Assembly (NCBI RefSeq): GCF_009935845.1
Contig: NZ_QWEK01000004.1
Span: 1 to 64,000, forward strand
Origin: Pseudoflavonifractor sp. 524-17
Lineage (GTDB): Bacteria; Bacillota; Clostridia; Oscillospirales; Oscillospiraceae
DNA: 64,000 nucleotides
Direction: 5' to 3'
Shown here: one piece after another, positions 1 through 6,922 of the stretch
Position numbering within the stretch: position 1 is the first letter of the stretch
Layout of the letters: each line of letters starts with the position of its first letter
Notes under the pieces: generated by a model
What the model was told of the DNA's origin: nothing
The model's input: the letters and a program-made list of their open reading frames with translations, nothing else
Databases searched by the model: none
Program-made: the position numbers and the translations under genes

Positions 1-1
1 G

Positions 2-697
2 GAGGAGATGGACGCCGCCATCCAGGCCGCCAGGGAGACACAGCGCCAGTTGGATGCCCATGCCGCCAACAGGGCAAACCCCCATGGCGTGACTGCGGAG
101 CAGATTCCATGCGCTACAGGCGGTACAGTGGCGTCTGCGCTCCAGGCAGCGGCATCTCATAGGCATACCACCGCCGATATCTCAAACTTTCCGGGGGCGC
201 TCCCCGCCAGCGATGTCTATCCTTGGGCAAAGGCGGCTGCGAAACCGTCCTATTCCTGGGAGGAAATCTATAACCGTCCCGCCACGCTCCCGGCCAGCGG
301 CGGCAATGCGGACACCGTGGGCGGTTATGATATCAATGGGATTATCAATTCCGCGGTTTCCTTGGGATGCAGAATTGTTACTGGGAGTTACGTCGGGGAT
401 GGAGCTGTCTCCAAAACAGTTACCTTCGGCGTAGCTGCCAAGATTGTGGTGATAAGCGCGCCAAATCCGAAACTTGGCTCTACAGGGTCGTCCGGCGATT
501 CAGACATGATGGTTTTTGTGAGAGGAATCTCGTCATTTTCGATTGGCGGAGAAATAAACAAAGATTACGGGGTCGGCGCTTCGGTATCCTGGTCGAGCAC
601 TGGGCTGACAATGACGTCATACGGCAGCAGCGCATACGCTTACCTAGAGATTTTAAATATTGCCGGCACAACCTATTACTGGGCCGCGCTTATTTAG
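2..697 (+). CDS. phage tail-fibre-like protein, 5' partial
   Basis: A likely receptor-binding or tail-tip protein of a prophage. The N-terminal part has short collagen/fibre-like stretches (HAANRANPHGVT, then a TTADISNF...LPAS segment) that are typical of siphophage tail fibres in Firmicutes; the last 110 residues are Gly/Ser/Val-rich and look like a beta-structured head domain ending in an aromatic tail. The first ATG at 8 directly abuts the GGAGGAG sequence with no spacer, and the frame is open back to the window edge, so the true start lies upstream. It is followed 15 bases later by another tail-region gene, as in tail-to-lysis modules. The fibre call rests on composition and context only. 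Confidence 0.65.
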   Translation, partial: EEMDAAIQAARETQRQLDAHAANRANPHGVTAEQIPCATGGTVASALQAAASHRHTTADISNFPGALPASDVYPWAKAAAKPSYSWEEIYNRPATLPASGGNADTVGGYDINGIINSAVSLGCRIVTGSYVGDGAVSKTVTFGVAAKIVVISAPNPKLGSTGSSGDSDMMVFVRGISSFSIGGEINKDYGVGASVSWSSTGLTMTSYGSSAYAYLEILNIAGTTYYWAALI

Positions 698-712
698 ACG
701 GGGGGATTTGTC

Positions 713-1054
713 ATGCTTATTGTTGAGATCAAAGCGCTGCCCAACGGTGCGCACAGCAACCAGACCATTGACTCGCTGCCGGAGATACCGGAAGGCTGGG
801 CTGTCATCCCGGCCCATTTAGAGGATAGGGCGATAGGGTATCTCCCCTTCATCAACCTTGTTTTCCATGACGGTGAAATCGTTGATGTGGAGCAGGGAGA
901 AGTGCCGGAGGCTGTCCGGGAGGCCCTTCCGCGTTATACCACCGAGCAGCTGATCCGGCAGGAAATAACGAACTTAGAGCTATCAGGCATTGAACAGGGA
1001 CAGGCCATAACAGACCTGGAGCTGATGATTTTGGAGGGATATGCCAATGTTTGA
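713..1054 (+). CDS. phage tail-region protein of unknown function
   Basis: A 113-residue acidic protein with no signal peptide or membrane segment. It lies between the tail-fibre gene and an XkdX gene, a position often held by a short tail-fibre assembly or accessory protein in Firmicutes prophages. The C-terminal third (from about residue 80) is a Glu/Leu-rich helix that could be a coiled coil. A GGGGGA ribosome binding site sits 6 bases before the ATG. Its end overlaps the next gene by 8 bases, which implies translational coupling. I do not recognise the family, so no function is assigned. Confidence 0.7.
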   Translation: MLIVEIKALPNGAHSNQTIDSLPEIPEGWAVIPAHLEDRAIGYLPFINLVFHDGEIVDVEQGEVPEAVREALPRYTTEQLIRQEITNLELSGIEQGQAITDLELMILEGYANV

Positions 1055-1172
1055 GAAAATCAGAGAGCGATACCAAAGGGGCTACATAAGGGATGACCAG
1101 CTTGCAAGATATGTGAGCCTCGGAGTTATTACCCAAGCTCAGGCTGAGGAAATCAAGGGAACGGCACAGTAA
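1047..1172 (+). CDS. xkdX: XkdX family phage protein
   Basis: A 41-residue protein that gene callers can miss because of its size. The sequence reads MFEKIRERYQRGYIRDDQLA and then RYVSLGVITQAQAEEI, matching the XkdX pattern: a Tyr/Gly turn, then a helix containing 'ryV.lG.IT..qaeeI'. XkdX proteins lie next to tail-fibre genes in PBSX-like and many clostridial prophages; their role is not established. GGAGGG at 1033-1038 is a plausible ribosome binding site, 8 bases before the ATG. The start overlaps the end of the preceding gene. Recognition is by pattern from memory, supported by the correct genomic position. Confidence 0.8.
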   Translation: MFEKIRERYQRGYIRDDQLARYVSLGVITQAQAEEIKGTAQ

Positions 1173-1217
1173 CCCAACGGGCGGAGGCCTGAATTAAATA
1201 GAAAGAAGGACAACAGC

Positions 1218-1586
1218 ATGAAATTTCTGACCAAAAACCTGTGGACCATTTTTGAGGTAGCCCGGGAGGAGCGCACTGACGGCGACAGCTTTGTGGGCGA
1301 CATGAGCGTGGCGGACGACCTGTTCCTGGCTGGGCTGGCTGGTAAAAAGGACTGTACCTACCGGTGCCTGGCCGGGCTGGACAAGCCCGCCCTGCTGGCG
1401 CAGTGGGAGGGGGAGGACAAGCCTGCCGCCAAGGCGGAGTACCGGGCCCTGGTCATTGGCGACCCGGACCACAGAGAGGCGGACCGGTACAAGGAGCTAT
1501 GCGCGGCCTTTACCATGGGCGACCGGCGGGGCTTCGAGCTTGCGGTACAGAGCGGTCTGGCCGCGCTGGAGGACCCGAAGGCATAA
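1218..1586 (+). CDS. hypothetical prophage protein
   Basis: A 122-residue, soluble-looking acidic protein preceded by AGAAAGGA at a normal distance from the ATG. It has an alternating charged and helical pattern and no signal peptide, membrane segment or familiar motif. It sits between the tail genes and the lysis genes, and a GC hairpin follows it (GCCGCC/GGCGGC at 1592-1608). I cannot assign a family. Candidates by position are a tail-associated or lysis-timing accessory protein, but nothing in the sequence decides this. Confidence 0.6.
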   Translation: MKFLTKNLWTIFEVAREERTDGDSFVGDMSVADDLFLAGLAGKKDCTYRCLAGLDKPALLAQWEGEDKPAAKAEYRALVIGDPDHREADRYKELCAAFTMGDRRGFELAVQSGLAALEDPKA

Positions 1587-1590
1587 GAAA

Positions 1591-1616
1591 AGCCGCCCCC
1601 GAGGCGGCGAAATTTG
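1591..1616 (+). terminator. GC hairpin after phage gene
   Basis: GCCGCC and GGCGGC pair around a CCCGA loop at 1592-1608, followed by AAATTT. The T-run is short, so termination may be weak. It separates the tail genes from the downstream promoter, whose -35 starts at 1614. Confidence 0.45.
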
Positions 1617-1643
1617 ACAAAACGCGGCGTGTAATGGTATGAT
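1614..1643 (+). promoter_or_regulatory. near-consensus promoter of the small peptide RNA
   Basis: TTGACA at 1614-1619, an 18-base spacer and TATGAT at 1638-1643. It drives a short transcript carrying the 25-residue ORF at 1721. The sequence TTGACAAAACG is repeated exactly at the opposing promoter at 1868-1896 (minus strand), so the two promoters look like an inverted duplication. Confidence 0.7.
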
Positions 1644-1720
1644 AGACAGGCCCCCGAAAGAGGGCAGGGCGCTGCACAGACGGCCGGCGGTTAGCACACC
1701 TTCCGAGAGGGGGTGAGGCC

Positions 1721-1798
1721 ATGCGGATTACGTTACATATCGGGCGGTTTACCGTCACGATTATCGTAAAAAGCAGAAACCGCCACCCCGGCAGGTGA
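1721..1798 (+). CDS. candidate type I toxin-like small peptide
   Basis: A 25-residue ORF beginning MRITLHIGRFTVTIIVK and ending in a basic Arg/His-rich tail (SRNRHPGR). A purine-rich GAGAGGGGGTGAGG precedes the ATG. The first half is hydrophobic with alternating beta-branched residues and the tail is positively charged, as in short membrane-acting type I toxins, although it is shorter than most. The end of the ORF runs into the hairpin at 1775-1806. It has its own strong promoter and is opposed by a second strong promoter transcribing a small RNA that overlaps its 3' end. Coding status and toxicity are inferences. Confidence 0.5.
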   Translation: MRITLHIGRFTVTIIVKSRNRHPGR

Positions 1799-1861
1799 CG
1801 GTTTCTCTTTGGCATAAACTGATTACCTAATGGGCTAACCGCTTGCCGCAGCGCCCTTTCT
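1767..1861 (-). ncRNA. candidate antisense small RNA (antitoxin-like)
   Basis: A roughly 95-base RNA is predicted from the minus-strand promoter at 1868-1896 to the shared hairpin at 1775-1806, which on this strand is followed by GCTTTTT. It overlaps the 3' end of the peptide transcript. Its 5' part contains AGGGCGCTGC and GCGGTTAGC, which also occur in the same order in the 5' leader of the peptide RNA. The two transcripts therefore share a 5' sequence rather than pairing there; pairing would be over the 3' overlap. The layout resembles the convergent par/fst and txpA/ratA loci. Confidence 0.5.
1775..1806. terminator. bidirectional hairpin terminator
   Basis: AGAAACCG (1775-1782) pairs with CGGTTTCT (1799-1806), with an inner CACC/GGTG extension. 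On the plus strand it is followed by CTTT and on the minus strand by GCTTTTT, so it is stronger for the minus transcript. It serves both convergent RNAs. Confidence 0.65.
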
Positions 1862-1867
1862 GTCTTT

Positions 1868-1896
1868 ATTATACGTACGCGCCCCCGTTTTGTCAA
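1868..1896 (-). promoter_or_regulatory. consensus promoter for the antisense RNA
   Basis: Read on the minus strand: TTGACA (1896-1891), a 17-base spacer and TATAAT (1873-1868). This is a perfect sigma-70/A promoter facing the peptide ORF. The endolysin gene begins on the other strand 25 bases beyond its -35 box. Confidence 0.8.
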
Positions 1897-1920
1897 GCTG
1901 ACGGAACGGAGGTTTTTTAT

Positions 1921-2643
1921 TTGCTGGAGATCAACAAAAGCCGCCTGTGCCACCCGGAGAACTACACCAGGGGGCGCAGGGAGCCCATTACATATTTGGT
2001 AATCCACTATGTAGGGGCGCTGGGCAGTGCGGAGGAAAACGCCCAGTACTACGGCAGCAGGGGCGGTATCGGGGCCAGCGCCCACTATTTTGTGGACCAC
2101 AGCCCGGGGGCGTCTGTCTGGCAAAGTGTGCCGGAGGGCCACACCGCCTGGCACTGCGGGCGCAGCGACGGGAGATACAAGCACCCCAAATGCCGCAACG
2201 CCAACAGCATCGGCATTGAGATGTGCTGCCACAAAGACAAGTCTGGGGCGTGGTATTTTGACCCGGAGACCGTGGACCGCACGGTGGAACTGGCGCTGGA
2301 TATCATGGAGCGGTATCACATCCCCATTCAGAACGTACTGCGGCACTATGACGTGACCGGTAAAGTCTGCCCCGCGCCCTTTGTGGAGGACGCCCGGGCG
2401 TGGCTGAGATTCAAGCAGAGATTGGAGGCAGGTCCGATGACGGAGGAAACGGTGAAAGCCATTGTGGACGAAGAGACAGCCAAGAGGGCCGCGACGGAGC
2501 GGAAGGCACCGGCAAGCGCTTGGGCGGCGGAGAGCTGGGCGAAGGCCAAGGAGAAGGGCGTCTTTGACGGCACCGCCCCCCAGGCCCCCCTGACCCGGGA
2601 GCAGGCCGCATGTGTGCTGGACCGGCTGGGGCTATTGAACTAG
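1921..2643 (+). CDS. N-acetylmuramoyl-L-alanine amidase (phage endolysin)
   Basis: A 240-residue amidase_2 (PGRP-like) endolysin that cleaves the amide bond between N-acetylmuramate and the stem peptide at host lysis. Visible zinc/catalytic landmarks are the HYVG near the N-terminus, the central AHYFVDH and WHCG segments, SIGIEMC, and the RHYDVTGKVCPAPF block with the third zinc ligand and catalytic lysine. The C-terminus carries a short repeat-like region (about residues 195-240: WAAESWAKAKEKGVFDG..., LTREQAACVLDRLGLL) resembling an SLH-like or cell-wall-anchoring module. The chosen start is TTG 1921, 8 bases after GGAGG at 1908-1912; the upstream in-frame codons overlap the antisense RNA promoter and are unlikely to be translated. 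Holin and XhlA-like genes follow. Confidence 0.92.
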   Translation: MLEINKSRLCHPENYTRGRREPITYLVIHYVGALGSAEENAQYYGSRGGIGASAHYFVDHSPGASVWQSVPEGHTAWHCGRSDGRYKHPKCRNANSIGIEMCCHKDKSGAWYFDPETVDRTVELALDIMERYHIPIQNVLRHYDVTGKVCPAPFVEDARAWLRFKQRLEAGPMTEETVKAIVDEETAKRAATERKAPASAWAAESWAKAKEKGVFDGTAPQAPLTREQAACVLDRLGLLN

Positions 2644-2653
2644 GAGGTGCTAT

Positions 2654-2920
2654 ATGAACTGGAAAGTGAGAGCTCATAACCCCCTGTGGTGGGCGCAGAT
2701 GGTGCTGGCGGTGCTCACCCCTATTTTGGCCTACGCTGGGCTGACGGCGGCGGACCTGACCAGCTGGGGTGCCCTGTGGGGCCTGTTGTTGGGGGCGGTG
2801 CGCAATCCCTATGTGCTGGGGCTGGTGGCGGTAAGCGTCTGGAACGCCGTCAATGACCCCACCACAAAGGGCCTGCGGGACAGCGCCAACGCCATGACCT
2901 ACGAGAAGCCCAGGGGGTGA
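2654..2920 (+). CDS. phage holin, LL-H/phi-LC3 type
   Basis: An 88-residue protein with the typical start MNWKVRAHNPLWW, two membrane segments (about residues 12-30 and 52-68) and the conserved DPTTKGLRDS motif near the C-terminus that marks phi-LC3-type class II holins. It would form the membrane lesions that release the adjacent amidase to the cell wall. It begins 10 bases after the endolysin stop codon, with AGGAGGT before the ATG, and the XhlA-like gene starts 4 bases after it. Confidence 0.9.
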   Translation: MNWKVRAHNPLWWAQMVLAVLTPILAYAGLTAADLTSWGALWGLLLGAVRNPYVLGLVAVSVWNAVNDPTTKGLRDSANAMTYEKPRG

Positions 2921-2924
2921 CAAG

Positions 2925-3260
2925 ATGGAACCGGAGGAGCTGGCGGTGAAGCTGGCGGAGGTGGACGCCCGGAGCAAATCCAACACCCACCGCCTGGACG
3001 AGATGGGCAAAAAGGTGGATACCCTCCAGCGCCTGACCTCTGCCGTGGAGGTCATGGCCGCGGAGCAGAAGCACCAGAGCGGCACCATGGAGGAGATTAA
3101 AACCGACGTGACCAATCTGGGGCGGAAGGTGGACTCCATGGAGAAAAAGCCCGCCAAGCGGTGGGACGGCTTGGTGGAAAAGTTCCTGTACGGCGTGGCC
3201 GGCGTTTTGGCAACTGCCATGGGCGCCGGCTTGCTGTACCTCCTGCGGGTGACGCAGTAG
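2925..3260 (+). CDS. XhlA-like lysis accessory protein
   Basis: A 111-residue protein with a long charged N-terminal coiled-coil region (residues about 1-75, with heptad patterns such as LAEVDARSKSN and MGKKVDTLQ) and one C-terminal transmembrane helix (about residues 85-105, LYGVAGVLATAMGAGLLYLL). This is the organisation of haemolysin XhlA, which assists holin and amidase in PBSX-type lysis cassettes. It is the last gene of the prophage in this window and is followed by a strong terminator. Confidence 0.75.
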   Translation: MEPEELAVKLAEVDARSKSNTHRLDEMGKKVDTLQRLTSAVEVMAAEQKHQSGTMEEIKTDVTNLGRKVDSMEKKPAKRWDGLVEKFLYGVAGVLATAMGAGLLYLLRVTQ

Positions 3261-3294
3261 CAGGCGGCGTAGACAGAGAAATACAGAAACAGGA

Positions 3295-3346
3295 AACAGC
3301 CCTTTTCGGGAGATATAATATTCTCCCGAAAAGGGCTGTTTTTTGT
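3295..3346 (+). terminator. strong terminator of the lysis operon
   Basis: A perfect 20-base-pair stem (AACAGCCCTTTTCGGGAGA at 3295 and its complement ending at 3340) is followed by TTTTGTTTTT. This is a classical Rho-independent terminator ending the late prophage operon. Confidence 0.9.
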
Positions 3347-3521
3347 TTTTGGGCTGGTTTGACGCAGAGAGTCTGCCAGAAGACTTTTTTGTCTTGGGCG
3401 GGGCGCGGGACAACCAAACAGTTCCGCTCGGCGGTTCCTGGAATGGGCAAGGCGGCTGTCACGAGAATGGCGTCCTGTTGAGCTGGAACAAAAACCCCGA
3501 ATGCCTGATGGATGTCCGGTA

Positions 3522-3564
3522 AGAAAGAAGTAGGGAGGCCGTGCGGGCCTCTCTGCTTCTTTCT
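3522..3564. repeat. long inverted repeat at the prophage right end
   Basis: AGAAAGAAG...GGAGGCC pairs with GGGCCTC...CTTCTTTCT around a short GTGC loop. The stem is about 18 base pairs with a few wobbles. It could be a second terminator, active in either direction, or a structural element close to the attachment site. The 3347-3690 stretch around it holds no convincing gene. Confidence 0.5.
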
Positions 3565-3690
3565 GTCCATGTACAAGTCCTTGCGCCCATCCAGGCCCGA
3601 TGGACAGTGAAACCCTAATCAAGCTGCTCTCCTTATGGCTGGAGTATAGTATAGGCTGCTTGCTGATTCTGTTAAAAAATAGGGAATTTC

Positions 3691-3751
3691 ATGCACCCTC
3701 TTATGCACCCCAAAACTCGGTTTTAACGGCTATGCACCCCGGATGCACCCC
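3691..3751 (+). repeat. four ATGCACCC(C) repeats, candidate recombinase arm sites / attR region
   Basis: ATGCACCC occurs at 3691, 3703, 3732 and 3743, all in the same orientation, in an AT-richer stretch between the last prophage structure and the rpsI terminator. Short direct repeats beside an attachment core are typical arm-type binding sites of tyrosine integrases. No integrase gene lies in the window. The host/prophage junction is inferred to lie between here and about 3800, beside the 3' end of rpsI. Confidence 0.45.
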
Positions 3752-3800
3752 AATTATTCTGGCCTTTTCTGGCTCCATTTTGTCAAACTTTGCGACATAG

Positions 3801-3833
3801 AAAAACCCCGGAACCCTTGCGGCTCCGGGGTTT
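3801..3833 (-). terminator. rpsI terminator
   Basis: On the minus strand AAACCCCGGAGCC and GGTTCCGGGGTTTTT form a hairpin with a T-tail 10 bases after the rpsI stop codon. It ends the rplM-rpsI operon. Confidence 0.85.
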
Positions 3834-3843
3834 GACTGCAATA

Positions 3844-4248
3844 TCAACGCTTGGAGAACTGAGGCGCGCGGCGGGCGGCCTTGAGGCCATATTTCTTGCG
3901 CTCCTTCATGCGGGGATCCCGGGTGAGGAATCCGGCGCTCTTCAGGGCGGGGCGGTACTCGGGGTTCATCTCCAGCAGAGCGCGGGAGACGCCGTGACGG
4001 ATGGCGCCGGCCTGGCCGGTGACGCCGCCGCCGGTGACGGTGGCCACAATATCCACCTTGCCCTGGGTATCAGTGGTGACCAGGGGCTGGCGGACCAGCA
4101 GCTTCAGGGTCTCCAGGCCGAAATACTCGTCAATGTCGCGGCCGTTGATGGTGATGGCGCCAGTGCCGTTGGGGAACAGATGCACCCGGGCCACGGAGGA
4201 CTTGCGGCGGCCAGTGCCGTAGACATAAGGCTTCTTGCTCTTATACAT
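3844..4248 (-). CDS. rpsI: 30S ribosomal protein S9
   Basis: A 134-residue S9 protein of the small ribosomal subunit, whose C-terminal tail contacts P-site tRNA. Diagnostic features are the N-terminal [13 protein letters not shown], the central [22 protein letters not shown] block and the invariant C-terminal ...APQFSKR. It lies 18 bases downstream of rplM in the usual rplM-rpsI operon and has a terminator just after the stop. Confidence 0.99.
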   Translation of the reverse strand: MYKSKKPYVYGTGRRKSSVARVHLFPNGTGAITINGRDIDEYFGLETLKLLVRQPLVTTDTQGKVDIVATVTGGGVTGQAGAIRHGVSRALLEMNPEYRPALKSAGFLTRDPRMKERKKYGLKAARRAPQFSKR

Positions 4249-4266
4249 TACTCAATTACCTCCTGC

Positions 4267-4698
4267 TTAGTTGAAGGCCCAGGGCTCGGGCTTCTGGGCG
4301 GCCTGCTTGTGCTCCGCGCCGCGGTAGATGTGCAGGCGGGTCAGAGAGTCCTTGGTCACGATGTTGCGGGGCATCATGCCGCGGATGGCCAGCTTCATGG
4401 CCAGCTCGGGCTTGTCCTGCATCAGCAGGCGGTACTTGGTCTCCTTCAGGCCGCCGGGATAGCCGGAGTGGGTGCGGTAGAACTTCTGCTCCAGCTTCTT
4501 GCCGGTGAGCACGGCCTGCCCGGCGTTGATAATGACCACGAAATCGCCGCAGTCGGCGTGGGGGGTGTACTCGGGCTTATGCTTGCCCCGCAGCAGAGTG
4601 GCGGCGGCGGCGGCGGTTTTGCCCAGGGGCTTACCGGCCGCGTCGAGGATATACCACTTGCGGACGATGTTTCCCTTGTTGGCCATAAAAGTGGACAT
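4267..4698 (-). CDS. rplM: 50S ribosomal protein L13
   Basis: A 143-residue L13 protein, an early-assembly component of the large ribosomal subunit. Recognisable parts are KWYILDAAGKPLGKTAAAAA near the N-terminus, GDFVVIINA, the HSGYPGGLK segment and RGMMPRN. The start at 4698 (MSTFMANK) is chosen because GGAGG (4706-4710) lies 7 bases ahead and the length then matches the family; an upstream in-frame ATG would place the ribosome binding site inside the gene. First gene of the operon with rpsI. Confidence 0.99.
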   Translation of the reverse strand: MSTFMANKGNIVRKWYILDAAGKPLGKTAAAAATLLRGKHKPEYTPHADCGDFVVIINAGQAVLTGKKLEQKFYRTHSGYPGGLKETKYRLLMQDKPELAMKLAIRGMMPRNIVTKDSLTRLHIYRGAEHKQAAQKPEPWAFN

Positions 4699-4710
4699 GG
4701 TGAAACCTCC

Positions 4711-4795
4711 AATTTTGCTTTTCAAAGTCTATCTTTAATTTTGGCTTTACAGAACAGGCGCCCCGCGTGTAGAATAAAGTCTACGAGCGGAGCAT
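4711..4795 (-). promoter_or_regulatory. rplM mRNA leader, L13-leader-like
   Basis: Between the -10 box and the L13 ribosome binding site there are about 85 bases that include a stem GTAGACTTTATTCTAC and a GC-rich CGCGGGGCGCC segment. Firmicutes rplM operons often carry an autoregulatory L13 leader at this position. The assignment is by location and partial features, not by a full match to the consensus. Confidence 0.45.
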
Positions 4796-4800
4796 GTTGC

Positions 4801-4829
4801 ATTATATTACAGGGTTTCTCCAGTGTCAA
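4801..4829 (-). promoter_or_regulatory. rplM-rpsI promoter
   Basis: On the minus strand: TTGACA (4829-4824), a 17-base spacer and TATAAT (4806-4801). This is a perfect consensus promoter, as expected for a ribosomal protein operon. Confidence 0.9.
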
Positions 4830-4971
4830 GGGATTTTTCTCATATTTTTATTTATAAAGTAAAAACCTCTTGTTTTCTCCTGTTTACTCGCTCCAGCTCT
4901 AAAATGCTCATTTTCATTTTTTGATTTAATCCCGGGGGAAAGTTTCTGCTGCCCCCTGGGAAGGGGGCGCC

Positions 4972-5712
4972 ATGAACAAAATTCTCTCCTATGTCCGCCG
5001 CTGTGTGGAGGACTACGATATGATCCAGCCCGGCGACCGGGTAGCGGTGGGGGTGTCCGGGGGAAAGGACTCTCTGATCCTTCTGGCCGCCCTGGCCCGG
5101 CTGCGGGAATTCTACCCCAAGCCCTTTACGGTGGAGGCCATCACTCTGGATCTGGGCCTGGAGGGGCTGGACTTTCAGCCTGTGGCCCGCTACTGCCAAA
5201 CCATCGGCGTCCCCTATACCCTCATTCCCACAGAGATCGCCCACGTGATCTTCGACCTGCGCCGGGAGAAAAATCCCTGCTCCATGTGCGCCAAAATGCG
5301 CCGGGGCGCCCTGCACGCCGCCATGCTGGAGCGGGATCTGCGCAAGATCGCCCTGGGGCACCACTTTGACGACGCGGTGGAGACTTTCTTCCTCTCCCTG
5401 TTTTACGAGGGACGCCTGTCCTGCTTTCAGCCGGTCACTTGGCTGGACCGCACCGGCATCTCCCAGATCCGCCCTCTGCTCTACTGCTCCGAGGGGCACA
5501 TCCGCACCGTGGCGGAGCGGGAGCGGCTCCCCGTGGTCCACAACCCCTGCCCCGCCGACGGCTATACCAAGCGGCAGGAGGTGAAGGAACTGGTGTACAC
5601 CCTGGGCCAGCGCTACCCCAATCTGAAAAGCCGGGTCTTCGGGGCTATGCAGCGCCTCCCCCTTCCGGAGTGGGGCCCGGTGGAGCGCCGCCGTATGCCG
5701 CCTTTAGAATAG
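4972..5712 (+). CDS. TtcA-like tRNA sulfurtransferase (PP-loop ATPase)
   Basis: A 246-residue N-type ATP pyrophosphatase of the TtcA/TtuA group, which activates a tRNA base by adenylation and replaces oxygen with sulfur. The PP-loop SGGKDS is at residues 29-34; the cysteines expected for the [4Fe-4S] centre are at 103 and 106 (PCSMC) and 193 (NPCPADG). GHHFDDAVETFFL is the conserved helix after the Cys pair. The substrate (2-thiocytidine-32 or another position) cannot be told from the sequence alone. The ribosome binding site AAGGGGG lies inside a possible hairpin (GCCCCC/GGGGGC at about 4953-4970), which could modulate translation. It stands alone between the divergent rplM operon and the nuclease pair. 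Confidence 0.85.
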   Translation: MNKILSYVRRCVEDYDMIQPGDRVAVGVSGGKDSLILLAALARLREFYPKPFTVEAITLDLGLEGLDFQPVARYCQTIGVPYTLIPTEIAHVIFDLRREKNPCSMCAKMRRGALHAAMLERDLRKIALGHHFDDAVETFFLSLFYEGRLSCFQPVTWLDRTGISQIRPLLYCSEGHIRTVAERERLPVVHNPCPADGYTKRQEVKELVYTLGQRYPNLKSRVFGAMQRLPLPEWGPVERRRMPPLE

Positions 5713-5827
5713 AAAAGTCCCGTTTATGTCCCTCATCTTATGTTATGGTACTGCTGTCAGACAATTCCCAATGGCGCGGGCTCCGGCCCGGCCTGCAAAC
5801 CACCCACAGCAAGGAGGCTGGTTTTTT

Positions 5828-6922
5828 ATGATCACCTTTGTCCACGGGGCGGATTTTCATCTGGACGCCCCCTTTACCGCCTTACCTGCCCGGCAGGCGG
5901 CCCAGCGCCGGGGGGAGCAGCGCCAGCTCCTGGTCCGGCTGTGCGGCCTGGCCCGGGAGCGCCGGGCGGATCTGCTGCTGCTGTCCGGCGACCTCTTTGA
6001 CAGCGGCCAGGTCTACGGGGAGACGGTGGACGCCCTGGCCCAGTCCCTGGGAGATCTGGACGCCCAGGTCTTTATCGCCCCCGGCAACCACGACTTCTGG
6101 TCCCCCCGCTCCCCCTACACGGGGATTACCTGGCCTCAGAACGTACATATCTTTACCGAGCCCCATGTGGAAACCGTGGTGCTGCCGGAGCTGGGCTGCG
6201 CCGTCCACGGCTCCGCCTTCACCGGTCCTTTCCGGGACGACTGCCCCCTGGACCAGTTCCGGGCGGAGGAGGACGGGCTGGTCCACCTTATGGTCCTCCA
6301 CGCAGACACCGCGCCCAACAGCCGCTACTGCCCCGTCACCCAGGCGGCCATCGCCGGCAGCGGCCTGGACTACCTGGCCCTGGGCCACGTCCACGCCTGC
6401 ACCGGGCTGCAGCGGGCAGGGGACACCTTTTGGGCCTATCCCGGCTGTCCCGAAGGCCGGGGCTTTGACGAGCTGGGGGACAAGGGCGTTCTCCTGGGTA
6501 CCGTGGACCGGGGCCGGGCGGAGGTGGAATTCGTCCCCCTGTGCGCCCGGCGCTACCTGATTCAGGAGGTGGACGTCACCGGCCGGGACCCGGAACAGGC
6601 GCTGGCCGCCGCCCTCCCTCCACAGGACAGCGGCGATCTGTGCCGCATCCTCCTCACCGGGGAGCGGGAGAGCGACGCCCTCAATCTGGCGCAGCTGGAG
6701 GCCATGGCCGCGCCGAAATTCTACGCCCTGTCCCTCCGGGACCGCACCCGCCTGCGCCGCTCCCTGTGGGAGCGGGCGGAGGAGGACACCCTCACCGGCC
6801 TCTTTCTGCGGGCCATGCGCCGCCGGCTGGAGGAGGCCTCGGACGACAGCCAAAAAGCCGCCCTGGAGCAGGCCGTCCGCTTCGGACTGGCCGCGCTGGA
6901 GCATCGGGAGGACCCCACATGA
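5828..6922 (+). CDS. YhaO/SbcD-like DNA repair metallophosphoesterase
   Basis: A 364-residue calcineurin-like phosphoesterase of the Mre11/SbcD/YhaO type. Metal-binding motifs appear in order: GADFHLD (about residues 7-13), LLSGDLFDSG, APGNHDFW, HADTA and LGHVHAC. The C-terminal 100 residues form a capping region. ATG 5828 is preferred over an upstream in-frame codon at 5726 because AAGGAGG lies at 5811-5817 and the metal motif then starts near the N-terminus, as in the family. The stop overlaps the start of the partner ATPase (ATGA at 6919-6922), so the two are translationally coupled and probably form a nuclease-ATPase complex acting on DNA ends. Confidence 0.9.
   Translation: MITFVHGADFHLDAPFTALPARQAAQRRGEQRQLLVRLCGLARERRADLLLLSGDLFDSGQVYGETVDALAQSLGDLDAQVFIAPGNHDFWSPRSPYTGITWPQNVHIFTEPHVETVVLPELGCAVHGSAFTGPFRDDCPLDQFRAEEDGLVHLMVLHADTAPNSRYCPVTQAAIAGSGLDYLALGHVHACTGLQRAGDTFWAYPGCPEGRGFDELGDKGVLLGTVDRGRAEVEFVPLCARRYLIQEVDVTGRDPEQALAAALPPQDSGDLCRILLTGERESDALNLAQLEAMAAPKFYALSLRDRTRLRRSLWERAEEDTLTGLFLRAMRRRLEEASDDSQKAALEQAVRFGLAALEHREDPT

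Noticed and set aside
3600..3800. 66-codon frame (MDSETLIKLLSLW...) across the repeat region
   Set aside because: It reads through the ATGCACCC repeats into the rpsI terminator and has no ribosome binding site; more likely non-coding attachment DNA.
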